DNA of 64,000 nucleotides, from assembly GCA_948567375.1 (NCBI GenBank), contig OX419760.1:32240001-32304000 (forward strand), given 5' to 3'. A model generated the notes under the pieces. That model was not told the DNA's origin, searched no databases, and worked only from the letters and a program-made list of their open reading frames with translations. Source of the stretch: Lunularia cruciata. Lineage: Eukaryota; Streptophyta; Marchantiopsida; Lunulariales; Lunulariaceae. This document shows positions 1-12,947 of this stretch, piece after piece. Within the stretch, counting starts at the first letter, position 1. Each line of letters opens with the position of its first letter. The position numbers and the translations under genes were made by a program.

Positions 1-3000
1 TTGGGCAAGGATGGGATGAGATCTAAGCTCATGTGTTCCCATCAAGCAGATAGGATGGGAAGTGGTTGAGGGAGTCCACTCAAATTTTGGTTACTGGCCT
101 TGTTGTATTGGCAACTCTCACAAGATTGGACAAACTCTCAAACATAGCATGCCATGTTTGGCCACCACCATTTGCATTGTAGGGTACTCAAGGTCTTGTC
201 TACAATCATGTGACCAGAGATTGGTAAATCATGGGCTCCTTGAAGGCATACAATTTGTAGATCACTCTTGGTTGGAACATAGATTTAGTTCTCACAAAAT
301 AGAAGGCCTTCCTTGAAAAGAAGGTATTGTATTCCTTGTTGTGTGCTATAAGATGACCTTGTACCATCTGAAAGAAGAAGTATTGTTGTAAAGTAGTTCT
401 AAACATGATTTGGACTTTGGTTCAATTGACATTGTTGTAATGTTACCATGATGAGAAGAAGAAAATTCAATCAGGTTGTCATAATAGGGCATAGAAGATG
501 ACATGGAACCAACTAGGTTTACACTCAAGTATGAGGTGAAAAAATACTCAAGTAGTTGTTACTCCCATCAATGATATTGGTTGTTCATGTGCTCCAAATA
601 TAATGTTTGCAACAAGGGTTTGTGATCAATTTGTATGATCATTTGTTTCCCCAAGAGATAATGCTTCCATAACTTAATGGCACATACCATTGCTAGTCAT
701 TCTTGATCTTAAGTAGAGTAATTATTTTTTGTGGTGTTTAGTTAATAGAACAAAAAGGTAATTGGATGTAACCCATCTAAAAGTTCTTATTATAATACAA
801 ATCCAATGGTAAACTTAGAAGCATCAAAATCAACCACACAAGGTAGTTGAGGGTCATATGGTTGAAGAATGGGTCTTGAAGCCACCATATGTTTTAGCTT
901 TTGGAATGCTTCTTCATGCTTTGTGGTCCATTGAAAGTTTGAGGTCTTTCTCAAGAGGTTGGTCAATGGTGTGGTCATATGAGCATAGTAATAGATGAAC
1001 CATTAGTAAAAACATGCCAATCCATTAAATGTCTATACTTTTGTGGTATCCTTTGGAGTAGGTCAATCAATAATGACTTTGATTTTTTCATCTTCCATCT
1101 TGATCCCCTTTGATGAGATCTTATGCCACAAGAAGTCAAAGTTCACACTTTGACTTCTTGCAATAGAACTTCCATTGACACTATTGTCTTTGGACTTCTT
1201 GTACATGATTTGCATGTTCAACCTCTATCTTGTTATAGAGTAAAACAGCATCTAATCATGCCACCATGTACCAATCCAATACTCTATCCAACATCCAATG
1301 CATCTGATCCATGAAGATTTTTAGAGCATTAGTGAGCACAAAAGGTAGAACTCTCCATTCAAAATGTTCATACCTTGTGCAAAAAGTTATCTTTTGCACA
1401 TCCTCTCCATCAATGAAAATTTGCTAATAGTCACTTTTGAGATCCAACTTGGAGAAGTATTGTGTTTTACTCAATTGATCTAGCAAGTTATCAATTGAAG
1501 ACAAGAGATATGCATTCTTCATTTTTTGTTTATTGAGTTCATGGTAATCAATATAGAAGCAAAATTCTCCATCCTTCTTTGGGACAAATAATATCGGTGC
1601 TCCCCAAGGAGATATACTATATCATATGAAATCCTTCTCTAACAACTCTATTAGTGTTGTTCAAAGCTCATCCAACTCCTTTGGTGAGAGTCAATAGATT
1701 GGTCTACTCATTAGAGTACTTCTTGGCAAGATCTCAATCTTGAAGTGCATACCACAATTGAAGTGTAATTTCTTTGATAGATCATTTGAAAATACATTTG
1801 CAAACTCTTGAATTATTTGATCAACCATAACTTGATGAGACTTCTAGCCCTCATTAGATTCTCCATGCACAATTGGCTTGATAAACACCACAAAATAAGA
1901 ATACTTTCTTCCAAAGCTAACTCAATGGTTGCTTTACTAATAAACTTCCCATCTTGGGACTACCTATTCTTAGGTGTCTTACTCAAAAGTGCCAGAAAAC
2001 CTAATCAATAATTATTACTTTGGTGTTGTACTTGAGTTTTTCATCAATTCTAATCAAATTGAACTTTATGACGTTCAAACCAAGGCAAACCTAGAATGAC
2101 ATCATAGTGTAGGGATGTCATTACAAACTTCATACACTTCAAAAACTCATTCCCAATCTTGAATATAAGAGGATGTGAAGTAAAAATGTAGAATTCTTTC
2201 TACTAAAAACCATCATCAATCTATTTCTAATTATTGACTTGATAGGAATACTAGTCTTTTGCTAATTGCATAGACATTCAATTATTAAATTTCTAGAATC
2301 AACCAAAATTCTACAATCACGATCAAATATCATACCTTGCAAGTGAAGCAAACTTTTATAGGTCAAGCCTTCAATTCCATTAGAAATAATCAAGTTTCAA
2401 GTAGGTGGTTTTAATTCTCCTATTGGGGTTCTTTGTTTCCTTAATCATCATGCTCCACAAACTCCATTTATCAAAGTTGTCTATTTTTGAGTGGACATGA
2501 ACAATGCAATGCCCAATTTGGCAACAATGAGAGTAATGATCATTTTATCACAATCTTTCTCTATTTGTAGTGCCAAGTGGTTCTTTTTGGATGGCATCTA
2601 TCTCCATTGGTTTTGGATCCTCCATTTTTATGTATTGTGTGGGAAATTTCTATGAAGATCAAGGTCAAGACCAAGTTGTCTCAAAGACTCAAAGTGCTCA
2701 ACCAATTGCATGGCTTCCTCCAAGTGTTTGGGCTCCCACACATGGTTATTCTTAATTTAGTGCATGATTTTAAACCCCTCACACATCAATCCATAGCTTC
2801 ACCTTCTATTATATCTAGAATTTACATTATGGTGTTTTGGAATTGAGTGAAGTTACTTCTTATAGAACCAATTTGCTTTAATTTTGCTTATTTATCTTGT
2901 GTGGCTTGTTTGGCATTCATAACTTGGAATTGTCCAATTATTGTACTCTTGAATTCTTCTCATGTTAAGATTGACACAACAAACTACCATTCAACTTGCT

Positions 3001-3544
3001 CCACTTGGAATTGCAAACATAGTTTTGCCATTCCATCCAATTGGCTTGAAACCAAGAGAACTTATCTCCATTCTGTATCTCATTTATCTTGAAGATTTGT
3101 AGTTTTAAAATAACATTCACAATCAAAAAAAAATTTCTTGATTACGCCAAAGAGATTCTTGTCTTCAAATATCTTGGGCTTTGGAAATCAGATTCGCTCA
3201 TCTTCTTTAAATGGTACTCTCTCTACATGCTCTTATTCTTGATGGTCTTGTGATTCCAACAATCAAGTAAGGTGCTTGATTTATTGATGCATAACAATGA
3301 TAACTTTGGGCATTGTTGCCATAGCCACTGCTCTATCAACCTACCTACAATTTTCTAAGTTAACATAAATATACAACATGTCCACTGTTCTCCATAAGTT
3401 ACAATCAGAATTGCTAAAGGTTCATCAAACAAGGTGATCATATTCAAAAAATTATACCTAAAGTATGAGATGATGAACTGCATGAAATAATGCTTGGGTA
3501 GTACGTGGATAAAAAAATCCCAATAATTTGGTAAAAATGGATTT
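1..3544 (-). mobile_element. Ty3/gypsy element A1 (family A), distal part, decayed
   Basis: Reading the minus strand from 3544 down to 1 gives the family-A order: gag start region (about 3.5-2.5 kb), protease/linker (2.4-1.8 kb), reverse transcriptase (1.7-1.0 kb), RNase H (0.95-0.55 kb) and the start of integrase, which runs off the left edge. The clearest coding remnant is at 790-978: the RT/RNase H connection with a TTKHEEAF motif and a VVDFDASKF RNase H start. All other frames carry many stops and frameshifts, so it is dead. The 5' tip of A1 (about 50 bp of leader plus its 5' LTR) is not adjacent. It resumes at 9948-10488, after element A2. The 3' LTR and integrase C-terminus lie outside the window. 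Confidence 0.85.
790..978 (-). pseudogene. RT connection / RNase H fragment of A1
   Basis: A 62-codon open stretch on the minus strand matches, residue for residue in many places, the same region of element A5 (61.25-61.45 kb). It holds the end of the RT thumb (PLTNLLRK), the TTKHEEAF segment and the first RNase H strand (VVDFDASK, including the first catalytic Asp). It ends at a stop just after this strand. It is a remnant of gag-pol decay and not a gene. Confidence 0.8.
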
Positions 3545-4036
3545 TGTAACAATATGGAGTTTATAGATGAGTTAGTCAAGATTAGCAAAGTAGAAAATAG
3601 CCTAAATTAACCAAGAATTATAAGAATATTTAAGAAGTATTTAGGAAGCTATTTGGTACCTTCCCAATATAGAGTAAGTGCATGCCAAGTGATGACTTCT
3701 AGAAAGAAGCTTCTTGGGAAGTTTCCTAGCTAGCTTTGCTTACATGCCAAGTAGGCGGCTTCTAGAAGGAATTTTCTTGGGAAGCTTCCCAACTAGCTTA
3801 GCTTACATGCCAAGTAAACGGCTTCTAGAAGAAAGTTTCTTGAGAAGGTTCTTGGTTAACTTGGCTTGCATTTCAGAAGACGGCTTTAAGAAGCTTCTCA
3901 AGAGCCTTGTATGATCATTTTAAATACCTTAGCCCAAGCTCATGTTATGCATTTGAATTTTATCTCATTCAAGAGTCCTAATGTGATCTTTCACTCCGAT
4001 CTTCCATTCTCCTATTTTTCTCCTCTGTCTTTTACA
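3545..4036 (+). repeat. 5' LTR of A2 (492 bp, long form)
   Basis: It begins TGTAACAATATGGAG and ends CTTTTACA, directly followed by the primer binding site. The middle is built from tandem units of about 60 bp, each beginning with a GAAGCTTC-rich palindrome and containing the words CTTGCATGCCAAGTAG and CTTCTAGAAG. This copy has four full units plus a half unit. A TATA-like box (weakened to TTTAAATACC) lies near 3930. Confidence 0.9.
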
Positions 4037-4303
4037 TTGGTATTAGAGCAAGGATAGAATAGATGGAATTTATGGATCATCAAATCCATTTCTACCAAAC
4101 CATTGGGATTTTTGTATCCATGTACTACCCAAATATCATTTCATACATTTCATCATCTCATGCTTTGGGTAGAATATTTTGAATGCAATCATCTTGTCCA
4201 ATGAACCCTTGGTACTATTGATTGTAACTGATGGAAAATAGTGGATGTGTTACATGTATGTGTTAACTTAGATAATTCTACGTAGTTCGATAGAGTAGTA
4301 GCC

Positions 4304-5170
4304 ATGGTGGCAATACCCAAAGTTATCATGCCATGTAGTAACAAATCAAGCACTTTATTCAATTGTTGGAAAACAAGATCATTAGTGACAAGAGAATGTA
4401 GAGAGAGAGCAATTTTTGAGAAGGAAAAGAACAAATCTGATCTCCAAAGCCGAAGGTATTTGAAGGCAAGAATCTATCGGGCATTGTGGAGAATTTTTGT
4501 TTGATTGTGAATGATATTTTGAAGCTACAATTCTTCAAGATGAACAAAGAGAGATTCTCTTGGCTTCAAGCCAATTGGATGGAATGGCAAAGCTATGGTG
4601 GCAATTTTGAGTGGAGCAAGCTGAAGAACAATTTGTTTGTACCTTGTGCAAGCTGAATGGCAATTTTTTGTTTCTTGACATGAGAAGAATTCAAGAGCAC
4701 AATAATTTTGCAATTCCAAGCTATAAAATGTCACATGGGTTGCACAAGATAGATTGGCAAAATTGAAAGAGATTGATTCTATGAGAAGCTATATCATTCA
4801 ATTCTAGAATACCATAATACAAATACTAGATATATTAGAAGGTGAAGCTTTGGCTCAATTTTTGAGAGGATTGAAGTTGTGCAACAAATTGGAAGTGACC
4901 ATATAGGAGCCCAAACACTTGGAGAAAGCCATGCGGTTGGTTGAGCACCTTGATTCTTTGGTTGTGACAACTTGGTTTTGACCTCAATCTTCACAGAACC
5001 TAGCCACACACTACACACAAGTGGAAGAACCAACACCAATGGAGATTGATGTCATCTAACAGAAACCACTTGGCCCTATAGGTAGTGAAATATTTCATCA
5101 AAATGGTGATTGCTTTTATTTTTGCCAAATTGTGCATTGCATTGCTAAATGCCCACTCAAGTAGATGACC
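4304..5170 (+). pseudogene. gag remnant of A2
   Basis: The start region (ATG at 4304, M-V-A-I-P) aligns with the gag start of A5 (58817, M-A-A-I-P). It continues through the capsid-like segment into a degraded CCHC zinc-knuckle region near 5.11-5.16 kb (CFYFCQIVHCIAKCP-like). Frames are broken repeatedly by stops and indels. In the family, gag forms the virus-like particle that packages element RNA, but this copy cannot encode it. Confidence 0.7.
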
Positions 5171-5260
5171 CTAACAAATTGCCCAAATGGAGTTTGTGGA
5201 GTGTGATGATCAAGGAAAAAAGGAATCCCAATAGGAGAACTCAAGCCACCTATTGGGAAC

Positions 5261-8200
5261 TTGATTAGTTCCAATGGGATTGAGGGTTTGACTTATGCAA
5301 GTTTACGTCACTTGCAATATGTGATATTTGATTTTGGTTATAAGATTTTGGTTGATTTTAGAAGTTCAAAGAATTGCATGTCCATGCAATTAGCAAAGAA
5401 ATTAAATATTCCTATTAAAGCAATAAATGGAAATAGATTGATGATGGTAGATGGTAGATGGTAGATGGTAGAAAAAAAATTTGCATTCCATACCTCACAT
5501 CTTGTTACATTCAAGATTGTGAAGGAATGTTTTGAGTGTATAAGGATTGTAGTGGCACCTTTACACTATGATGTAATTCTAGGTTTGCCTTGGCTTGAAT
5601 GTCATAAGGCTCAATTTGATCGGACCCAACAACAATTCATGTACAATACCAAGATAAGAATTATCTATTAGGTTATTTGGCATCTTTGAATAGGACAACT
5701 ATGGATAGTCAATCCCAAGATGGGGCATTTATTGGTGAAGCAACCATAGAGCAAGCTTTGGAGGTAAATAAGCATATTTTTGCAATGTGTATCAAGTCTA
5801 TTGCCCGTGGAGAATCTGATGAGGGCTAGAAGTCTCATCAAGCAATGGTTGATCAAATAGTTCAAGAGTTTGCATATGTGTTTTTGGATGATCTATTAAA
5901 GGGATTACACTCCGATCATGGTATGCACTTCAAGATTGAGTTATTGCCAAGAAGTACTCTAGTGAGTAGACCAATCTATCAACTCTTACCAAAGGAGTTG
6001 GATGAGATTCAAATAAAACTAACGGAATTGTTGGAGAAGGATTTCATATGACATAGTACATCTTTTTGGGGAGCATCAGTACTATTGGTCCCAAAAGAAA
6101 GATAGAGGACTTTGTTTTTGTATTGATTAACATGGTCTCAATAAACAAATAATGAAGAATGTGTATCTCTTGTCTCAAATTTATAACTTGCAAGATCAGT
6201 TGAGTGGAGCACTATACTTCTCCAAGTTGGATCCCCAAAGCTACTATTGGCAAACTCCCATTGATAGAAAGGATGTGCAAAAGACTACCTTTTGCACAAG
6301 GTATGGGCATTTTGAGTGGAGAGTTCTACCTTTTGGGCTCATTAATGCTCCAACAATCATCATGGATCAAATGCATTGGGTGTTGGATGTGCTATTGGAT
6401 CATTACATGGTGGTGTTCTTGGATGATATTTTAATCTATAGCAAGATGGAGGTAAAACATACAAATCACGTGCAAGAAGTCTTAAGATTACTACGTCAAT
6501 GGAAGTTCTATTGCAAGAAGTTAAAGTGTGCCTTTTAGCAAAAGGAAGTTACCTTCTTGGGTCATAAAATCCTATAAGAGGGGATCAAGATGAAAAAACA
6601 AAACATCTAAGCCATTATTGATTAGCCTACTCCAAAGGATGCCACAAAAGTACATGCATCTAATAGATTGGCAAGTTTTTACCAATGATTCATCCATTAC
6701 TATGCTCATCTGGTTGTACCATTGACCGACCTCTTGGGGAAGACCTAAGGCTTTCAATGGATGTAAGGTTTCAAGGATAGCATGGAAACACAAACATACA
6801 AACACGAGTTTCACACTCAAACTCCGATGCCCCAAAGGAGTACCTTCTCTTTATTATATAGACGAAGAGGATCTCTTCCAAGGAAACTCCACCATAGGAT
6901 TAGGCACATAAATAGGTGACATGTTAGAAAGCTCCACACCTTGGATACTTACTTGGATGGGTGACATGTTGATCTTGGTCCTATCTGGTTGGTAAAACAA
7001 GGTTTGATTAGAAGGAATATTTTAGGGAATCTTCTTGCAGGAATCTCATAATCACGTGAGTGAGGTACCATTGGAAAGCTCTTGAAAAGACAGACCAAGG
7101 AGGTAGGGAAGGGCCAGCCTCTCATCCTTTTTTGCTGGGGGTTGGGGGGGTTTGAAATTGCACATTTTCAAGGCCTAATTCATCCATTTAGGCCTCCAAA
7201 ATTGCCTTCAAAGATTTTAGGCATCTTTTGGTTCCTACTCTATTAGTAAAAGTCCCCTTTTGGTGATACCTCTTTCTGATCTATTAAGTCTATCATGTGT
7301 AACATTTTTCTAGATGTTACCAGACCAATTCTCACATTTAAATCATATGTCTAGCTATTGGTTCTAAGGTTTTCAAGTCTATTTCAATTTCTGCCCTATT
7401 AGTAGAAGTACTCTTTTAGTGATATTTCTATTTGATATATTTTTTCCATCATGTATAACATCTTTCTATATATTATCAAACCAAATTTCACATCTAAATC
7501 ATATGGCTAGCTCTTGGCATTACAATGGGCCACCAAGCACAAAGAAGCATTCCAAAAATTGAAACATATGGTGTCTTCAAGACCCATTCTTCAACCATAT
7601 AATCCTCAACTACCTTATGTGATTGATTTCAATGCTTTTAACCTTGCCATTGGAGCTATATTGCAATACAAATTTCCAGATGTGTTACATCCCATGGTCT
7701 TCATCTTTTGCTAACTAAATATCATAGAAAAAAATACTCTACTCTAGATTGAGAACAACTAGCAATGGTATATACCACCAAGGTATGGAGATATTATTTC
7801 TTGGGGAAAAAAATGATCATGTGAACCTATGACAAACTCTTGTTGTAAACGTTACATCTGGAGCACATTAAGAGTTGACATCATCAATGGGAGGAATAAC
7901 TATAATTGTTTGAGATCAAACTTGAGTATAAACCTGGTAGATTGCATGTCATCCCTAATGCCCTGTCACAATGACCTGATTTGAAGCCTCTTCCTCTCAT
8001 CACAAAAATAATTAAAATAGTGTTATTTGACTCAAGAATCCAAATCAAGTATAGGAACACTTTAAAACAAGACTCCTTCTTTCAGATGGTACAAGGTCAT
8101 TTTGCAACATGCAACAAGGAATACAACACCTTCTCCTTCAAGGAAGGCCTTCTATTTTGTGAGAATTGGATCTATGTTCTAGTCATAGGTGATCTACAAC

Positions 8201-9460
8201 TTGTGCAACTTCAAGAAACCCATAAGTTACAATCATTGGTCATATAGGTATGGACAAGACCTTAGGGTATTCTACAATGCTAATGGTGGTGGCACAACAT
8301 GGTATGAGATGTTTCAGGGTTTCTTTGATCTTGTGAGAGCTACTAATTGAATAAGGTCAGCAACCAAAAATTGAGTGGTCTCCTTCAACCACTTTCTATC
8401 CCATCTACTTGGTAGGAATACATGAGCTTAGATCTCATCACCTCCTTGCTTAAGACAAAGCAAGATCACATAGCAATTGTGGTATTTTTGGATAAGCTTA
8501 ATAAGCAAATCCATTTGGCACCAACCTTTGAGACAATGGATGCTCTAACATTGGCTCAAATCTAGTTTGATAATGTCTTCAAGCATCATAGGATGCCTTT
8601 ATGTACTCATTTCCAACCATGATCTTTGATTCATTGGAAAATTTTGGCAAGCACTCTTCTAGATACTCGGCACCAAGCGTGTTTTGTCCATGGCCTGTCA
8701 TCCTCAAATTGATGGACAAACCAATTATGAAAATCACTCTTTGGAGGATATTCCTTGTGTCTTTATAAACATCCAGTTGGGATTAATGTCTTGTAGTTGT
8801 TGAGTTTGCCTACAATAATTCCAAACAAGAAGGCACTAGATTCTCTCCCTTCTTCCTTAATTTTAGCCAAGACCCACTTGTTCCAAATTCTTTTCTTGCT
8901 CCTCTTCTATTTCATGTTCCTCATACTTCCACCTTCTTGACCATAATATACCAATCCCTATAAAAAGCCAAATCTCATTGCCTTGTTACTCAAAATCATC
9001 AAAAACAATACGCAAACCAACGTTGTTGTGATCTCACCTTTCAACTTGATGATAAGGTCATGCTTTTTTCTAGTAACCTACCCCTTCCACTTGATACCCA
9101 AGTTCTTCAACTTGCTCCTAATTGGATAGATCCATTTGATGTCACCCAAATTATTTCTCTTGTTGCTTATCAACTTGCATTGCCTTGTCAAATGCAAATC
9201 CACCTTGTCTTTCATATTTCCAAGTTGAAACTATTTGTTTTTAAATCCATCTTCCTTTTCCTCTCATGTCCAACCTACTCCTCTCCCCTCTTCCTCCTCT
9301 CCCTTCCATCCCTATCAACGATCATGAGTATGAAGTTGATCGTATCCTTGCAAGTTGCCATATTCAACATGGCCGCCAATGACTTATTGGGTACAAAGTC
9401 CTTTGGAAAGTATCCCCTTCATGATGCCACTTGGGGACCTCTTTCTCATTTTTAGAATGC
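5261..9460 (+). pseudogene. pol remnant of A2 (protease, RT, RNase H, integrase, chromodomain)
   Basis: Protease lies at 5261-5671: the active-site segment reads VDFRSSKN where A5 has [10 protein letters not shown] lies at about 5845-6540, with PFGLINAP and VVFLDDILIYS including the catalytic DD. RNase H lies at about 6.6-7.95 kb and is split by the solo LTR-B. Integrase lies at about 8.1-8.95 kb (zinc-binding and core segments, poorly preserved). The C-terminal domain and chromodomain-like end lie at 9060-9460 (DHEYEVD to DATWGPLSHF). There are stops and frameshifts throughout. The domain order PR-RT-RH-IN-chromodomain places it with Ty3/gypsy chromoviruses. Confidence 0.8.
6762..7524 (-). 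mobile_element. Solo LTR of family B inserted in A2
   Basis: On the minus strand it runs from TGTAATGCC (7524) to CCTTACA (6762). It is homologous over its length to the LTRs at 12948-13520 and 16339-17074. The RNase H region of A2 stops at TTTCAATGGA and resumes with ATGGGCCACC, giving a target duplication ATGGA/ATGGG with one change. No internal sequence is left, so it is a solo LTR, presumably formed by LTR-LTR recombination. It carries a G-run of about 12 bases at 7137-7150. Confidence 0.85.
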
Positions 9461-9530
9461 GCAAACTACTATCCAATAATTTAAAGCTCCCATGGTGATA
9501 AGGACATCACCAACTAGCAATGCAAAAATA

Positions 9531-9947
9531 TATAATAATATGGAGTTTTCAGATGAGCTAGTAAAGACTAACGAAATAACAAATAGCCCAAATTAGCCAA
9601 GATTATAAGAATATTCTAAAAATTATCTAGGAAGCTTCTTGGTACCTTCAAAATATAAATAATGTACAGGCCAAGTGGTGACTTTTAGGAGAAAGCTTTA
9701 CGGGAAGCTTCCCAACTAGTTTAGCTTGCATGCCAAGTAGGTGGTTTTTAGAAAGAAACTTCTTGGTTAACTTGGCTTGCACTCAAAGAATGCAGCTTTT
9801 AAGAAACTTCTTGAGAAGCTTCTTAAGAGCCTTATATGTTCCTTATAAATACCATAACCCAAGCTCATGTTAAGTATTCAAGAGTCCTAATGTGTGATCT
9901 TTCACTTTGATCTTTCATTCTCTTATTTCTCTCCTCTGTCTTTTATA
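9531..9947 (+). repeat. 3' LTR of A2 (417 bp, shortened)
   Basis: It begins TATAATAATATGGAG (decayed TGTAACAATATGGAG) and ends CTTTTATA. It is about 75 bp shorter than the 5' LTR of the same element, mainly because one tandem unit is missing. The TATA-like CTTATAAATACC is near 9840. Confidence 0.85.
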
Positions 9948-10488
9948 AATTTGGTGGTCTATAAATGCCATCCATCTCATTCCTACTCTAATACTAATGT
10001 AAAAGATCAAGGAGAGAATATGAGAATGGAAGATTGGAGTGAAAAATCAAATTGGGACTCTTCAATACAAGAAACTCCAAATGTCTAGCATGAGCTTAGG
10101 CTTTGGTATTTATAAGGGATATACAAGGCTCTTGAGAAGTTTCTCAAGAAGCTTCCTAAAAGTTGCCTTCTTAGAATGCAAGCCAAGCTAATTGTGAAGA
10201 TTCTCAAGAAATTGCCTACTTGGCATGTAAGCTAAGCTAGTCGAGAAGCTTCCCAAGAAGTTTCCTTCTAGAAGCCACCTACTTGGCATGCACACTATGC
10301 TAGCCGGGAAGCTTCCCAAGAAGCTTCATCCAAGAAATCACCACTTGGTATGCACATTATCTAAAACTTGGAAGGTACCAAGTAGTTTCCTAGATGCTTC
10401 TAGAATATTTCATAATTCTTGGTTAATTTGTCCTATTTGCTCCTTTGTTGGTCTCAACTAACTTACCTATAAACTCCATATTGTTACA
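9948..10488 (-). mobile_element. 5' end of A1: leader, primer binding site and 5' LTR
   Basis: Bases 9948-9997 are the reverse complement of the family-A leader, including a tRNA-iMet type primer binding site just left of 9998. Bases 9998-10488 are a reverse-oriented long-form LTR (491 bp; TGTAAAAG at the left, TTGTTACA at the right). This piece continues A1 (1-3544) after the A2 insertion. Its right flank falls inside the RT domain of the family-B element. Confidence 0.88.
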
Positions 10489-10499
10489 TCACTATACTT

Positions 10500-12930
10500 G
10501 ATATGTAGAGCAATTATAACCAAATAAGAATTGTGAAAGAACACATATACAAAATTATCTTTCAAACAAGGTATGGTCAATTTGAGTACCTAGTAATGTT
10601 GTTTGGCCTCACCAATGCACCAACCACTTTCATGAATTAGATGAATGATATAATTCATTTATACTTGGATAAGTTTTTTATCATTTTCCTTGATGAAATC
10701 TTAGTCTAAGTAGGATAATGAAGGAGCACAAGCAACATCTATGAGAAGTCCTCTAGATTCTACGACAAAACTAGTTGTATACCAAAGTCTCAAAGTGCAA
10801 GTTTGGCAAGTTGGAAGTAGATTATTTGGTGCATAGGGTAAGTGCACAAGGTATCCAAGTTTTAAAAAATAAAATAGATATCATTCAAAAATAAGGTGCT
10901 CTAGAAGATCATACACAACTCAAGAGTTTTTTGGGATTGATTGATTTATATCATCAATTTGTCAAGGATTTCTCCAAGGTTACACATACCCCTAACAACA
11001 CTATTTGGCAAGGAAAAGAAGTAGATATGGAGAATCATATAGGAATTGTCCTTTCATGAACTGCAAGATGCATTACTACATGCACCAATCTTGAAATGGT
11101 ATAACACATCTAATCAAGTTGGCTATAGATGCATCAAGTGTTACAATTAGGAGCAATCCTACAATATGAATGGAATGATAGATGGCACTCAAAATTATAC
11201 TTCTCTTGAAAGTTTTTATTGGTGGAGCATAATTATCACACCACCAAACAAGAAGAGTTGGCTATTGTCCTTGCAACCAAGCATTGGAAGCACTATCTTA
11301 GCGAGAATGTATTTGTAGTGGAGATAGACCACAAACTACTAGTCTACCTTGAGACACAAAAAGATCTATCATGTCAAAATATTTTTTTAGCAAAGTGGAG
11401 ACAATGTTTCAACATGACGATCACATATGTGGAAAGCAAGAAGGAACTTGCAAATGTATTCACTCAAATGCTTATAGTGAACAATTTGGTTGTAGAGTTC
11501 AAGATGAACCCAATTTTTAGCCAAGGATTATTATTGCTACAAAGACTTACCCCTAGATTGTAAGAGATCAATTATCAAAAAGAATAACCAATACCCATGG
11601 ACTCACCTTTTGTGATAGCAAGTTATGGATCTTGGATGCTCAAGACCTAAGAACCACCTTCCTAATAAAATGTCATGATTTTGCCATTGTAGGTCATGTT
11701 GGAGTAGACAAGACCTTAGATGTAGTTAAACACCATCACTATTTGCCCAAGATGAGCAAAAATGTGATAGAGTCTATTCAAAGTTGTCTACTTCATCAAC
11801 AAAATAAAACCTCTAATCAAGCTCTCATAGAACTTCTTCAACTCCTCCCCACTCATATATAACATTGGGAGTAGGTCAGCATGGATTTGATTTTTGAATT
11901 GCCCAAGATCACATTAGGTTTTGACTCCATTATAATCTTTGTAGACCAACTCAATAAAATGATGCATGTGTGTTCTACAACCAAGCAAGTGACTACTCCA
12001 CAATAGCTCAATTGTACTTAATAATGGTCTTTTCTCACCATGGCCAGTCTTGAGTGCTCATCACCAATCAGGGTACTCAATTCACTAGTTTTTTTTGGAG
12101 AACACTATTTGGCATCTTCAAAACCAATCTTGCCATGTCCACAGCATACCATCCACAAATTGATGGAAAAATAGATTAGGCAAATTATACTATAAAGGAC
12201 ATGCTTCATGACTTCACCTTAGAGGAGCAAGGAAGATGGGACACCTTACTTCCATTGGTGGAATTTGCTTACAAAAATTTAGTGAATGCATCTACACATG
12301 TCACATCATTCTTCCTCATGTATAAAGAACACCCTTTGACACCTTTGAGCTTGGTAAAGATCCATCCAATAGCTACAAAAGTCAATATTGTCAACGTTTT
12401 GTTTCTAGAATCCAATAAAGTGTGGAGAACGCCAAGCACATGCTGCAAAGAGCCCAAAATTGACACAAAAACAATATACATAGGCACATAAAGTTCAACA
12501 TGGAGGATCAAGTGTGGTTGTCCACAACCAATCTCATATTAGTTGGCCCTCATAAGCTCAAACCTCATTTTATTTGCCCTTTTCCCATCATCCATTGAAT
12601 TGGAGCAATGGCCTCTCAAGTCAAGCTATCACCCCACATAAAGATCCATCTAGTGTTCCATGTTTCTTTGCTATGTAGATATGCACCCTAACTTTCCTTC
12701 CATACAAGAAGCCCAACCTTCGATGCTCATTGATGACAAGGAGGAATACAAAGTCAAATGCAGTCTCTAAAAATGCATCCATGATACTCGCTACCCACAT
12801 GTGGAATATGTTGTACATTGGAAAGTGTACTCATTATATGAGGTAACATGGGAGCCCGTAATTGAGTTGACAAATGCATTGGTGTTAGTGCAATCTTTTG
12901 AGCAACAGTTTTGTAACAAGGATGTTATAT
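10500..12930 (+). pseudogene. pol remnant of family B (RT, RNase H, integrase, chromodomain)
   Basis: RT: F-G-L-T-N-A-P-T-T-F near 10.61 kb and a degraded YLDD box (FIIFLDEIL) near 10.69 kb. RNase H: the longest open part is 11219-11563, with HYTTKQEELAIV-like and HKLLVYLE motifs. Integrase zinc-binding region: 11632-11862 (GHVGVDKTLD, then a C-X2-C partner region reduced to CLLHQQ). Integrase core: about 11.88-12.25 kb (MDLIFELPK, IIFVDQLNK). Chromodomain: about 12.73-12.89 kb (EYKVKC to VTWEPVIEL). There are many stops. In chromoviruses the chromodomain directs integration toward particular chromatin. Confidence 0.75.
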
Positions 12931-12947
12931 CTTAAAAGGGGGAGGTT

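Larger units (their letters stand above)
3545..9947 (+). mobile_element. Ty3/gypsy chromovirus-like element A2 (family A), nested in A1
   Basis: A2 has a 5' LTR (3545-4036), a tRNA-iMet type primer binding site (4037 onward, TTGGTATTAGAGC), degenerate gag, protease, RT, RNase H, integrase and chromodomain, and a 3' LTR (9531-9947). The last bases before it are GATTT and the first bases after it are AATTT, a 5-bp target duplication with one G-to-A change. Sequence of A1 stops at 3544 and resumes at 9948 in the right register, so A2 jumped into A1 about 45 bp downstream of A1's primer binding site. A2 is itself interrupted by a reverse solo LTR-B at 6762-7524. Many stops and frameshifts show that it is inactive. 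Confidence 0.88.

Noticed and set aside
62-528. Small plus-strand and other open frames in the first 0.6 kb
   Set aside because: They are antisense shadows of the A1 integrase region on the minus strand.
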